Source of the DNA: Hexactinellida sp. DTS-2022 | Lineage: Eukaryota; Porifera; Hexactinellida | Reading direction: 5' to 3' | Length of the DNA: 64,000 bases | Assembly: GCA_028753945.1 (NCBI GenBank) | Contig: JAPNXP010000015.1 | Location: 2,232,001 to 2,296,000 of the forward strand | Part shown: piece after piece, positions 20,541 through 30,660 of the stretch | Numbering within the stretch: the stretch's first letter is position 1 | Layout of the letters: each line of letters begins with the position of its first letter | Program-made: the position numbers and the translations under genes | The notes under the pieces: generated by a model | What the model saw: only the letters and a program-made list of their open reading frames with translations | Database searches by the model: none | What the model was told of the DNA's origin: nothing

Positions 20541-22167
20541 ATGTCACTGTCAGTAACAAATGAAATACTTTACCCCCCTAAAGAGCAAACTTTGCACGAT
20601 TTTGAAGAATGGATGGCATCAATGGATGGTGGTTGTCACACCCAGGACACTTGCTACAAAGCGAAAATGATATTATCCGACATATTAGATTCAGTAAAAA
20701 TTGAAGAGATACTGAATGCCGATAAGGTTTGCAAGTATTTTATCTCCAGGCAAATGCGGAAGGAACTAACTGCGAGCAGCACAGATGTTTATCTCCGGTT
20801 TTATTCCTCATTTACGCTCTTCATTACCAAAAGTTTCAGACATTGTTCCCCCTCGATATTTACAGTGACATAGAACAGAGAGTACATAGGTATGTCCCAT
20901 TTGAGTTAACATTTAATATATTACCCCTAATTAACTTCTCATTTTGAATATAGTAGAACTTGTGTAGTATGAGCCCCTGCGGAAGGTGTATTAATTTTGT
21001 ATTAATCAAATTAACTTTGCATGAGATATTTACTATGCAAATTTGTTTAAAAGATAATATGTACTAAGCTGAAGTAAGTCTTAAGAACTGACTTAATAAA
21101 CACAAGCAAGTACTAAACGAGTTCTATTATAGTTGCACAAAGTTTAAAATAAGTTATTGAATATTAAGAACAAGTTAGCAATAAAAAAACAATTCTATAA
21201 TATCCTGAACCTTCCCCCATTTTGAAGCTTTTTGCGAAATCCATTTCCTATTTTGCCTACAACACATATAGAATATATATTTATACATATATATATATGC
21301 CTCTCATTGACTCTTGGTTCTGGCATCTATAACCTCTATTGGATAGTAATTACAATTTTACATAGTCACTCTAATTTGCCTGGTATAACTAGAAAACTTC
21401 TAAAATATCGTTATAATGAACAATCAATGACTTCATATAGATGGCATGTGGGCTTGAAAAAGATGTCCAAACGGGAAAACATTAATAAGCGAAGAGAAAC
21501 TCAGCAGGAAACGTCGGATAATATCGAGAAGATTGAGGGTTATTTATCAAGCAGCGTTAGAAAAAAATTATTAAGGGGAATAACTCTGTTTCATTCACAA
21601 AATCAAATTGGGAAACAAGATTATTATAATTATAGAGCGGTACTAATAGGGGAAGTCATATTTAGGAGTGCACAAAGGAGCGGCGTAGTTGTTGGAATGA
21701 AAAAAACCTAAGTTTCAAATGCCCAGAAACATGATACACACGCGAAAATAGTTGTTTTCGATCATAAAACGGGTAAATTACGGCCAGCAATAGTTTTTCT
21801 AGAAACCTGGCAGCTGCAGCTTTTGAAAACTTTTTAAAAGTAATTCTGCCACAAATTAATGATACAGAAAATAAGAATAGTCCGTTTTTTATATCGTATA
21901 ATGGAAAACAAATTAATCATGCAGGCATAGTGTAGTTTAAACAAATTGATTAATTTAACGGGAAACACTAAAACAATAACATCAACAAAATCTAGAATAG
22001 CTGCGGCTACATTCATCGCCACATCGCACCCAGAAAAAACGCAAGTCGTTGCCGATTACATGCAGCATCAAGCTAGTACAGCTGACAAATATTATAGGCA
22101 AATGGGAGGGGATAGTCACTTAGAAAATGTATTTGATGCAATAGGGGAAATATCAAAAGAAAATTAA
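20541..22167 (+). pseudogene. Decayed tyrosine-recombinase (Crypton-like) gene
   Basis: Three separated frames together resemble a phage-integrase-type recombinase. 20541-20873 has a core-binding-like helical segment (DFEEWMASMDGG). The frame 21232-21711, continuing past its stop to about 21830, has YRAVLIGEVIFRSAQRSG (region of the first Arg) and then VVFDHKTGKLRPA (the Lys hairpin). 21946-22167 has TSTKSRIAAATF (second Arg region) and YMQHQASTADKYYR (His and nucleophilic Tyr). Stops and frame changes make it non-functional. Similar domains occur in Crypton DNA transposons and related animal proteins. The assignment is by motif order only. Confidence 0.55.
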
Positions 22168-22347
22168 GAAAAATAATCTAAATAACAAATTTAGGACAAA
22201 AGCAACAGAAGGCAGGTGGTTGAGAAGTAAAGGAAAGAAACAAACAGAATAATATGTGTAACGTGTGTAAGTGTGCGTGTATAAACAGCGTGAAATAAAA
22301 TAAAATAGAGATTTGGGTAATATGAATATAAACTTGAAATGTATATT

Positions 22348-22600
22348 GGGAACAGAACGGGATATTGGGACCAGAACGGAATAATGGGACCAGAACGGAA
22401 TAATGGGACCTGAAAGGGATATATTGACCTAAACGGGATATATTGACCTAAACGGGATATTGGGACCAGAACGGAATAATGGGACCTGAAAGGGATATAT
22501 GGACCTAAACGGGATATATTGACCTAAACGGAATATCTGGACATGAACGGGATATTGGGACCTGGACGGGATAATTGGACCTGAGCTGGATGTTTGGACT
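22348..22600. repeat. Minisatellite, ~20-bp unit, second array
   Basis: Tandem variants of gggatattgggaccagaacg, the same motif and orientation as the array at 5520-6110. 22601-22890 after it is pyrimidine-rich and AT-rich with no gene seen. Confidence 0.8.
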
Positions 22601-22893
22601 TAGTTTATCCTGTCTCTTTACTTATTTCTGGTTTTCCTTACTATTTCTTATTATTTTCTTCATTCATTTTTTCATTCATTTATTTTCTCCCCTTTTTTTC
22701 ATTCTATATTTAATTTATCTACCAAGTCCCAAATTCCCATCTTGTCGTGGTTTCCTATTTAGATCTACGTATATTTTTGATTCAAATGCGTATGGGCCTT
22801 ATTCTCATTTCCATTTACAGACTTCGTTTAAAATTACGAGCTAAGCAGAAACTTAAAATTTGTCCCAGATAATCAATTTTGACAGATTAGCTA

Positions 22894-23078
22894 CAGTCAA
22901 CTCCGCTTAATAGAGCCAGCGGTTAATCGGTTTCTCCGCTTAATCGGGTCAAAATTTCACAGGATTTATAGGACAGAATTACAATTTGGCTTACAATATT
23001 TTCGGTTAATCGGTTTCTCCGCTTAATCGGGTCAAAACAACCTGGTCCCGATGTGGCTCTATTAAGCGGAGTTGACTG
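22894..23078. mobile_element. TA-flanked MITE, ccgcttaat family
   Basis: Inverted ends cagtcaactccgcttaatag and complement, with TA on both sides. Internal sequence ttaatcgggtcaaaa occurs twice. The same family is found at 45449-45533 and 61847-62031. A pogo/Tigger-type derivative is likely. It ends 58 bp before the next ORF. Confidence 0.85.
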
Positions 23079-23186
23079 TATTTGTAAATTTCTCCTAATG
23101 CGAGTTATTTGAATTTTTAACGATTATCAGACCGTATGTTAGTAATTAGATATCGCTTTTTGCTTTTGGTTGATATATTGCTTATA

Positions 23187-24350
23187 ATGGCCACAGAAGA
23201 ACATGTCCATACACAAGTTGGTTCTGACCCCCTTTCAGTAGTCTCCCCTCTCACTGCCTATCCGGCTAGGAAGCTAGTATATGCTACCTCTGTATCGAGT
23301 GGTCAACAGCTCAATGAGACAGCTAGTTTCACTGTACTCTCCTATAACCTTCTTGCTCAGTGCTACATTTTCAAATCTAGGTATCCGTATACCAGAGACT
23401 CGTCTCAGGAGTTTAGACACAGCAACCTGATGAAAGAGCTCAGTAGTGTAGGGGCTGGTACAGTTGTATGCTTCCAGGAAGTAACTCAACATTACTTCTC
23501 CTCTCTCCTGGAGCCTGCCATGAATGAACTAGGGTATCTCAGTGTGTTTAAGCTTAAATCCATAAAGCGCGTAGGGGCCTCGCCCAGCAAGGACGGGTTA
23601 GCTATCTTCTATGAGAAGGACAGAGTAGAGCTGCTGGGGATATTCCCCCTGGAGATGAATGCACTGCTTCAAGACGTGTGGGTGGAAATGTATGGGCCGG
23701 GTAGACTACTGCCTAATGAGTGTTACAAGGATACAGTGGCTCTAGCAGTGGTGTTGAATATCGAGAGTAGAGTTGTCGTTATAGGCACCACGCACGTGCC
23801 ATGGAGTCAGGTCTGCTGGGATGTACAATCACTGCAAGTAAGTTTGATGCTAAGGAAGCTTGTTGAAATTGCCAATAAGCACCAATCGAATGGTTACATC
23901 CTGTGTGGCGATTTCAATCGGAAGCCCAAGAGCGAGCTGTACCAGCTGATTACCAGCGGGCAACTAACTCAGCCCCAACGGGATTTCTTTCTCACTTCTA
24001 ACAAGAAGCTTATTGTGTCTATTCTTCCTGATCCAACTCAATGTGTAACTGCAAATGAGAGTCTCTCTACGGATTCCCAGCCCTACTATAAAGTGTTCGA
24101 ACACTACTATTCAATCCCAGATCCAATGCGTAGTGCGTACGCCTCTGTACTAGGAACTGAGCCCCGTTTCACTTTCTACGCAGACTCCCAGGAGTGCATG
24201 GACTACATTTTCTATTCCCCCGCTGGCATCGATGCTGTCGAAGCACTCGACATGCCAAGCGAGGCGGCTATCTGCTCTGAGGTGGCACTCCCTAATAGCG
24301 TGATGTCATCGGATCACATCTCTATTAGGGCTGGGTTCAAATTTGTGTAA
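23187..24350 (+). CDS. CCR4/Angel/PDE12-family EEP nuclease
   Basis: 387 codons from ATG 23187 (context ataATGg). An in-frame ATG at 23136 would add 17 mostly hydrophobic residues (MLVIRYRFLLLVDILLI) in a poor context. Hallmarks of the exonuclease-endonuclease-phosphatase fold in order: FTVLSYNLLAQ, VVCFQEVTQHYF (metal-binding Glu), DGLAIFYEKDRVELL, GTTHVPW, LCGDFNRKP (Asp/Asn), CMDYIFYS and NSVMSSDHISI (catalytic Asp-His). Relatives are Mg-dependent deadenylases or cyclic-phosphate/2',5' phosphodiesterases acting on RNA. There is no leucine-rich-repeat domain, so it is not a CNOT6 orthologue. Angel-like or PDE12-like are both possible. Single exon, followed by the DUSP gene 263 bp downstream on the same strand. 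Confidence 0.8.
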   Translation: MATEEHVHTQVGSDPLSVVSPLTAYPARKLVYATSVSSGQQLNETASFTVLSYNLLAQCYIFKSRYPYTRDSSQEFRHSNLMKELSSVGAGTVVCFQEVTQHYFSSLLEPAMNELGYLSVFKLKSIKRVGASPSKDGLAIFYEKDRVELLGIFPLEMNALLQDVWVEMYGPGRLLPNECYKDTVALAVVLNIESRVVVIGTTHVPWSQVCWDVQSLQVSLMLRKLVEIANKHQSNGYILCGDFNRKPKSELYQLITSGQLTQPQRDFFLTSNKKLIVSILPDPTQCVTANESLSTDSQPYYKVFEHYYSIPDPMRSAYASVLGTEPRFTFYADSQECMDYIFYSPAGIDAVEALDMPSEAAICSEVALPNSVMSSDHISIRAGFKFV

Positions 24351-24613
24351 ATTTAATATCTCATATTTCATGTTTTTCTCTTGCATCTTGAAATGTTCCG
24401 TACACTTCAATATCCAAGTCGAGTCTTAAAGAGACTTGCCAAAAGCTCAGATTAGGAACTAACTGACCTGATCATTATTATCTTGTCATTTACTAACTTG
24501 ATTAATTAACAGCTTTGACAATGACTGTATGTGGCCTAGTATTCATTCCTTTAGTCATATAACTCAGTTTATATTAGTAATTTACACTTTTACATGCACA
24601 ACCATGTTAATTA

Positions 24614-25657
24614 ATGGCCTCCAATAATCACCTGGTCTCCCCCTCTCTCCTGGGCTCCGATCTGGAGTCGGTATCTGCCGCGGCGCAGCAGCTGTTGCTG
24701 TCGGAGGCTCTCGCTGAGTGCCAGCTGTCCGAGAGCGGAGGCGCGGCCTCGCTCTTGTCGGAGCTGCTGCAGGAGATGTGCGAGGAGCGCAGCAGAGAGC
24801 TGCGGCAGTACTCGCGGGAGTTCGAGCAGCTCAGCGGGCTAGCGGGCGGCTGGCGGCGGGGGCTCAGTGGGAACTCTTGCAACAACGAACAGCTGGTCAG
24901 ACTGGGGAACTTCCTATGGGAACAGCTGCTGGACCTCCTGCCCACCTCTGAGGACAGACTCACGCAGCCTCTCATTGTTAACGACACGTTTGATATTAAG
25001 CTTTACTTCTACGCGAGGACTCCGCCCCCGGACAGACGGACGCAGCGGTCCTGTAGCGACCCTCTCTCCACTACGTTTCCTGCCCACAGCTGCTACCTCG
25101 TAGACTCAGACTGGCATTCCGCTTGGGAGACATGGACAGACCCGGAATCTCCCAAGGCAGGCGAAAAGAGGGTCCATCCCGGGCCCATCGACAACGCAGC
25201 ACTGGTCGACACCTGGAGACTGAAGCGGTCCTTGGTCCACAACTTTACAGTAACTTATCTGAAAGAGACGGAGTTTCTCTGCCTCCTATCCTGGTACGGA
25301 ATGTCCGCAGGGAGCGAGGCTGTGCTCGTGGGGGGGCTAGAGATAGACCTCTACCCTCTGACAATTAGGTCTTGCATATACGGAGGCGCGTCTGATAGAC
25401 ACAGGACTGTTCGCATACCCAAGTACAGGCCTGTGAGTGAACTAGTCGATAAAATAAAATTTGTATTTGGGATACATTCCGATGTAGAAACGAGAGCGTT
25501 TATATTCTTCAATAAAAGTAAGTTCTCTCACTTTAAGGATACCAGTCTGCAATCAATCCAGCTGTTCCACGGACAGATTGTACAGCTACAGATTATAGAG
25601 GCAGACGGGACTTGGGCGGAGAGGAGCGATATTGCACTTGCTTGCTACTTTAACTGA
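24614..25657 (+). CDS. DUSP plus ubiquitin-like domain protein, no USP catalytic domain
   Basis: 347 codons, ATG context taATGGcc. After about 110 residues of Glu/Leu-rich helix comes a DUSP domain (about 125-250) with CYLVDSDWHSAWETW, HPGPIDNAALV and FLCLLSWYGM. A ubiquitin-like domain follows (about 250-335) that ends HGQIVQLQIIEADGTW. This is the N-terminal layout of USP4/USP15/USP11 deubiquitinases, where the DGTW motif leads into the protease domain. Here the frame ends 14 residues later at TAA, and no Cys-box or His-box sequence or clear splice donor is visible. It could be a free-standing scaffold or the separated front half of a USP gene. First third is notably GC-rich. Confidence 0.8.
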   Translation: MASNNHLVSPSLLGSDLESVSAAAQQLLLSEALAECQLSESGGAASLLSELLQEMCEERSRELRQYSREFEQLSGLAGGWRRGLSGNSCNNEQLVRLGNFLWEQLLDLLPTSEDRLTQPLIVNDTFDIKLYFYARTPPPDRRTQRSCSDPLSTTFPAHSCYLVDSDWHSAWETWTDPESPKAGEKRVHPGPIDNAALVDTWRLKRSLVHNFTVTYLKETEFLCLLSWYGMSAGSEAVLVGGLEIDLYPLTIRSCIYGGASDRHRTVRIPKYRPVSELVDKIKFVFGIHSDVETRAFIFFNKSKFSHFKDTSLQSIQLFHGQIVQLQIIEADGTWAERSDIALACYFN

Positions 25658-25831
25658 GATTGTTTATATTTTTGATTTTGTAGTAGTTGTCTATTTATTT
25701 TATTTTATTTTCAAAGTTCTAATTATTTTTGCATTCAGGTTGCCATTACGTATATTCCTGGTGAAAAGAACAGGATTTCATTTACCCCCCCTTTTAAATT
25801 TAATCCATCCTAATTACGAACTCTCCATATA

Positions 25832-25898
25832 CAGTGGAGCCTCCCATAACGGACAACGGTTCCGGTCCCAAGGTAGTCCGTTGTTCAGAGGCCTACTG
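25832..25898. mobile_element. Short TA-flanked MITE
   Basis: 67 bp between TA dinucleotides. Ends cagtggagcctcccataacg and ggcctactg. Tigger-like. Confidence 0.6.
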
Positions 25899-25931
25899 TA
25901 ATACAAGTATTATGTATTCAGCTGTAATATA

Positions 25932-26031
25932 CAGTCGAACCTACATAATTCGACCCTCTATAATCCGGAATTCAGCAGAACCGACACTTTTTTCTTATCC
26001 CAACGGGTGTCGGATTAGATAGTTTCTACTG
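25932..26031. mobile_element. TA-flanked MITE, gtcggatta family
   Basis: 100 bp. Starts cagtcgaacctacataattc and ends gatagtttctactg, flanked by TA. The internal cgaccctctataatcc is shared with 46088-46185. Confidence 0.75.
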
Positions 26032-26154
26032 TATACGTATAAATTATTGCTCGTATGCATATTAGACAACTTGTTTTCCAACTATTGTATCTTCTCTCAA
26101 AATGATTTGAATATTTATGAAACAAACCTAACTTCATAAGTCCAAATAACTTAG

Positions 26155-26652
26155 ATGGCTACCCAAAATGCCTTGAGATTGGCTCAATCGAATCTTGCCA
26201 GCAAAAAGCTCATCCTAAACTCGAGCAAATACAAATGCCAGAAGTGCCTACAAATTGGACACTTTACATTCCAATGCACCAACAAGAGAACTTACTCATC
26301 AAGGGTGACCCGTTCTAAATTGTTAGATGATAAAATTGAAGAAAACATTATTGAAAAATCAAAACTCCCAGAGGTTGGAGATAGTACTCAAGTTGAGCCT
26401 ATAACTAAGAAACCTAAATTAACAAACAAAAGTGCCGTTCGAGTCCCTAAAGCAGATGACCTATCAGACCTGAGTTCTCAAACGAGCGAAGAGACAGACA
26501 CAGAATCAAGCGACGATTCCAGTCACTCAACCACTACAAGCAGCAGCGATAAGAGCGATAGTAATGCGGTTAATACAAATAAACCCAAGAAAATTGGAAA
26601 AGAAAATGGGAAAGGAAAGGATGATGAACAGAAAGTACAAGTTAAGTTATAA
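26155..26652 (+). CDS. ZCCHC10: ZCCHC10-like CCHC zinc-knuckle protein
   Basis: 165 codons. A single zinc knuckle near residues 28-42 (KCQKCLQIGHFTFQC) is followed by NKRTYSSRVTRSK, matching the CQKCLxxGHWTYEC - GKRKY arrangement of vertebrate ZCCHC10. The C-terminal half is Ser/Asp/Glu-rich (TSEETDTESSDDSSHSTTTS) and ends in a lysine-rich tail, as in that family. Probably nuclear and RNA-associated; the function is poorly known. Single exon on the same strand as its neighbours, with MITEs on both sides. Confidence 0.85.
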   Translation: MATQNALRLAQSNLASKKLILNSSKYKCQKCLQIGHFTFQCTNKRTYSSRVTRSKLLDDKIEENIIEKSKLPEVGDSTQVEPITKKPKLTNKSAVRVPKADDLSDLSSQTSEETDTESSDDSSHSTTTSSSDKSDSNAVNTNKPKKIGKENGKGKDDEQKVQVKL

Positions 26653-26757
26653 CTATGTCTGATATTTTTAATTTAATAAATTTAAAATATGTGCATTTAA
26701 AACAATTAAAGAAAAAAGTATTTACTCGAATACCGCGAATATATGTTAAATACACTA

Positions 26758-26908
26758 CAGTATAACCTCGTTAGTACGAACACTAGGGGACCGTCAAATG
26801 CGTTCGCCTTATACGTAACTCTTATTAACCCGTGTCATTTTTATTAAGAGGCTTGGAAGGGTACTGAAGTATTGTTCGTATTAACCGTATTATAACGAGG
26901 TTCTACTG
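26758..26908. mobile_element. pogo/Tigger-like MITE, cctcgttagtacgaac family
   Basis: Starts cagtataacctcgttagtac after TA and ends ataacgaggttctactg. Same family as 15429, 33811-34485 and 39166-39308. Confidence 0.75.
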
Positions 26909-27030
26909 AATACTCACATCCTAGGTAACTAGAAATTCGGGATTGAATTATCATACAACACCAGACACGCATGTGAGGAGAGTTGGTGAATAGATTAATG
27001 GAATAAACGTATTTCCTGAAATCGCAAATA

Positions 27031-27181
27031 CAGTTGAAACCGGTTTTTTCTAACTAACTATTTATTCTAAATGTGTAAGAAATTCCAATTTTTTTTCAAT
27101 CGGTTTATTCTAACTATCGGATTTTTCCTACGTTACTCTTAAGCAAAGAATTGGTTAGAAAAACCCCGGTTTCGACCGACG
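27031..27181. mobile_element. Degenerate TA-flanked MITE, aaaccggttttt family
   Basis: Starts cagttgaaaccggttttttc after TA. The right end has aaaaaccccggtttcgacc. Resembles Tigger-type ends with some decay. Confidence 0.5.
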
Positions 27182-27273
27182 TAACTCAACTCAGATAATA
27201 GCCCCTTGAGGGTTATCATAACTTATGCTAAAAGTTAATAATCGCCTAGGGGACTATTATAATAAATATGGTA

Positions 27274-27435
27274 CAATGAACTCCCGTTATAGCGAATTCG
27301 GATATAACGAAATGGAGATTTACCCCACGGACCAGGGCACTAAATGCATTAATTATTCTCCGCTTATAACGAATATCCGGATATAACGAAGGAATTTACA
27401 TTTCCCAGGAACTTCGTTATAACGAGAGTTAACTG
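27274..27435. mobile_element. TA-flanked MITE, cccgttatagcgaa family
   Basis: Starts caatgaactcccgttatagc and ends ttataacgagagttaactg, flanked by TA. A related element is at 29493-29698. Ends about 160 bp upstream of the translin ATG. Confidence 0.7.
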
Positions 27436-27597
27436 TACTGCTATTAATATTAATATGCACCATTCCTACATGCTACATAATGTAATATAAAGGATACCTC
27501 CAGCACAGGGTAAACAAAGATAGTTTATATAGAAGTTTATAAATTGATCTCAGTCTCTTGATCTATCGAGTTTGTTTAACATTATCCTATAAGAAGC

Positions 27598-28365
27598 ATG
27601 GCAGATTCGATGGAAACTGCTGCCATCAGTGAGGTAGCGACAGAGCCTGAGCCTGAGCTGGGTTCCCTGGAGCGGGAGCAGCAGAGCTCTGACGTGCACG
27701 AGATATTCTCTGTACTGCGCACGCAGCTCTCTGGAGACCAGGAGGCGAAGGAGCTCATCCACCGCTCCCTGGACCCGATGGAAGACTCGGTTAGGGAGCT
27801 GTACACTGCGCTTCAGGCTATTCACAACCCTGGGAAACAGACCACTCTAGCTATCTGTCAGCGGGCTGATGCACTGCTGCTTACTGCAAGTGAGAAGCTG
27901 AGAGCTCTGCGCAGTGTTGTGCCGATAGGGCGATACTACAAGTTTAACCTTATGTGGTCCTTCTCCATGAATCGACTGGTCACCTGCGTATCCCTAATGC
28001 ATTTCCTACGGACAGGCACACTCGTAACTCTGCAAGAAGTGTCTGCGCAGCTGCAGATAGACTCCGAGACAGGACCCGACAGGTTCCCACTGACGCTAGA
28101 GGACTACTTGGTTGGAGTTCTGCTGCTCGCCTCTGAGCTGTCCAGGCTAGCTGTGAATAGCGTCATCCAGGGAAACTATAAGCAACCTTTCGTAATCTTC
28201 AAATTTGTTTCTGAGGTAAATGCTGGATTCAAACTGCTTCATTTTAAGAATGATAATCTCAGAAAGAAATATGACTCGCTCAAGTACGACATTCGTAAGA
28301 TAGAGGAAGTGGTGTACGACCTCACTCTCAGAGGCCTCAAACCCGAAACAGAAGCAGAGAAGTAG
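27598..28365 (+). CDS. TSN: Translin
   Basis: 255 codons, ATG context agcATGGca. After about 33 acidic residues the frame aligns by eye with translin along its whole length: VHEIFSVLRTQL, then YYKFNLMWSFSMNRLV, LTLEDYLVGVLLLASELSR, NSVIQGNYKQP, LKNDNLRKKYDSLKYD and KIEEVVYDLTLRGL. Translin forms an octamer with TRAX (C3PO) that binds single-stranded RNA and DNA, removes siRNA passenger strands and trims tRNA leaders. Compared with the 228-residue human protein it carries an extra acidic N-terminus. Single exon. Confidence 0.95.
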   Translation: MADSMETAAISEVATEPEPELGSLEREQQSSDVHEIFSVLRTQLSGDQEAKELIHRSLDPMEDSVRELYTALQAIHNPGKQTTLAICQRADALLLTASEKLRALRSVVPIGRYYKFNLMWSFSMNRLVTCVSLMHFLRTGTLVTLQEVSAQLQIDSETGPDRFPLTLEDYLVGVLLLASELSRLAVNSVIQGNYKQPFVIFKFVSEVNAGFKLLHFKNDNLRKKYDSLKYDIRKIEEVVYDLTLRGLKPETEAEK

Positions 28366-28559
28366 ACCAGAGAGATTACCAAACAACTTCACATTAGAAT
28401 TGCCAGTGCAACTTCAATTAACCGACTAAACTAAAACGTTTGGATTTGAAAATTTATACTTGCTTTAAGGAGCTTGTAAATATCATGACCTAGACCTGTT
28501 TATTAGAATTTGTCATCACAATTAATTATATTATTATCAACTTGTGGGTACTGCATAAT

Positions 28560-28793
28560 CAGTGGCGGCGAGGGGGGGGGGGGGGGGGAACTCGCTTGTC
28601 TGATATAGGTTTGCTGAGATGCCTCACCGTATATTATTATAGGACAGAGTCTTTAACTAAGTGTGTCATTAAAACATCGATTTTGGTTTGATTGTGAATT
28701 TTTGGAATGTTTTAAACTGTTGGGGTTGCCCCTCCAGTGCATTGGTCCGCTTCTTTCGCCCCCCAAAGGGGGCTGTGAGGGGCGCCGCCCCTG
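28560..28793. mobile_element. hAT-like MITE, cagtggcggcg family
   Basis: Starts cagtggcggcgagg followed by a long G run and ends gaggggcgccgcccctg. Flanked by actgcat on both sides with two extra bases at the left. A related copy with a clean 8-bp duplication is at 34009-34326. Confidence 0.7.
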
Positions 28794-28937
28794 ACTGCAT
28801 TAATTTCGTATTTCGTTCCAAAGGGCTTGGACTGGGCCCCTAGCCCTTTTAAAAGGGCGTGACCCCATGCCTGATTTCAAGTAATGCATTTGGGATAATT
28901 TGCCACCAGGTAGCAATCATTAGGTAACTTTATAATA

Positions 28938-29437
28938 CAGTGCAACCTCTATAAGTGGGGTCTCTATAAATGGGGAACCTCCGTAAGTGGGGATTTTTTT
29001 TACCATATTCGTATATATCCATACAAATGAACCTCTATAAGCGGGGAAGTGGGGAATGGGGGACCATAAATTTCAAGGAGTTTTTATCTGCATACAAAAC
29101 AACCTCCATAAATGGGGGGAATGGACAAATCCTAACATGATTCTTATAAAATAATACAATATTTCCAATAAATTGACTCTAAAGTTCTACAGAAAAAATA
29201 TTTTCGATTGATCTACTCTGATGTTTTTAGAAGAAATCACCTAGTGTAGATCAGCAGTTAACTAAATTGTCATAATATACAAATAATAACTATAACGTGC
29301 ATTAATGTGTGTGTTATATGAATACTTTGTATAATATAGCATATATAATGTTTTTCCAATTGAATTTTATAACCGGGGAATGGGGGGCAATTGAAATTTT
29401 CCCCGTCCCATGCTCCCCACTTATAGAGGTTCCACTG
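28938..29437. mobile_element. TA-flanked 500-bp MITE, cctctataagtgggg family
   Basis: Starts cagtgcaacctctataagtg and ends ccccacttatagaggttccactg with TA on both sides. The internal motif cctctataagcggggaa recurs in variants. Noncoding. Confidence 0.8.
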
Positions 29438-29492
29438 TACGTAGTATTCCTTTGGGAAATGTTAATTTTGTATTTTCCCCCATTTTAAACTA

Positions 29493-29698
29493 CAATCAAC
29501 TCCCGTTATATCGAAGTCCAAGGGACCTGTATATTCCTTCGATATAACCGAGTTTTCGTTATAAGCGGGTGGAAATGAATGCATTTAGTACTCTGGAGGG
29601 TTTTAATTAATTAATGACTTATATAATCACATTTCGATATAAGCGGGTATTTCGTTACATCCGGCTTCGATATAACGGGAGTTGACTCAACTTGACTG
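29493..29698. mobile_element. TA-flanked MITE, cccgttatatcgaa family
   Basis: Starts caatcaactcccgttatatc and ends with cgatataacgggagttgact followed by a short duplication before ctg and TA. The region 29700-30550 after it is AT-rich and I see no gene or repeat in it. Confidence 0.65.
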
Positions 29699-30551
29699 TA
29701 TATATATCTGATCAGAAAATATTTATTTATTTCCATTCTAAAGGCCACCAATTTAACTTTATCCCTGGTAAGAAGAAATTTGAAGAATACTTCTAATTGA
29801 TTTATTGTATTCGATTAGTGATGTAATAACCCCAAACATGTGCCCTGCGTGAATAATTAATCAAATTCTTGCGAATTAGGAGATAATACGGATTGATCGA
29901 ATATACCCTTTCGTATCTTGTTAAACAATGGAATAATGTGATTTCTTTGAATTCATTTTTATCAAGTTGTTGTTAGATAAATTTATGTGGCTCTAGACTA
30001 TGTTCTAATTTTACTAGGAAAATCTATTAATACCAGAATCTCGTGCAACCGGTTCAACGCCGATACTATGCAATGTTAAAATAAACACTATTTAGCTTAT
30101 ATAGTGATGATGTCAAATTATTTTGATGAAACACAATACTTGTGTTTTATACTTTTATTTATAAACCATAATTTTAAGCATTTATGAATATTTGGCACAG
30201 TGGGATCAATTTAAATTAGGAATGTGACTATGAATATGCATTTAGAGTAAACTCCGAAGAATTACAAACCTGTCAACTTATTCCCTGGACATTGGCATGG
30301 GCTCATTTAGCTAGACGCATTTCTAGAGAAATCAAACATCTAAAAATTTTCTCTCTGTCGCAACGCTCGCTCGGTGTTCATTAAAATATATTTATATAGG
30401 TATCTTTAGAAAAGTGGTTCCTAGATATCGAAGGAATCCCTGGAAGCATGAATATTACAGTTTATTTGACAAACCAAGTTGCATCACTATGCTATGCTAT
30501 GAATTGGGTGTTTTGAATCTGAAACAAGTGTTCCAACTAAAATCATTGGAC

Positions 30552-30660
30552 TGTCACGAAATATTCGGTCCGGGGTAAATTTGGTCCGGCCGGACCAAAT
30601 ATTTCTGATATATTTGGTCCGGGCGGATTAAATTTACCCCGGACCGAATATTTCGTGACA
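30552..30660. mobile_element. 109-bp near-palindromic MITE with 4-bp target duplication
   Basis: Starts tgtcacgaaatattcggtcc and ends in its complement, centred on ggtccggccggacc. Flanked on both sides by GGAC. A decayed relative is near 45288-45335. 30661-31489 contains no gene I can support. A fragment ctgtatttcccagaataagc at 30850 resembles another MITE end. Confidence 0.7.

Noticed and set aside
22575..22844. 89-codon hydrophobic ORF after the minisatellite
   Set aside because: Produced by a pyrimidine-rich low-complexity stretch (Phe/Leu/Ile only).
24628..24987. 119-codon antisense ORF in the DUSP gene
   Set aside because: Shadow of the GC-rich coding strand; Ser/Arg-rich composition follows from the Glu/Leu codons opposite.
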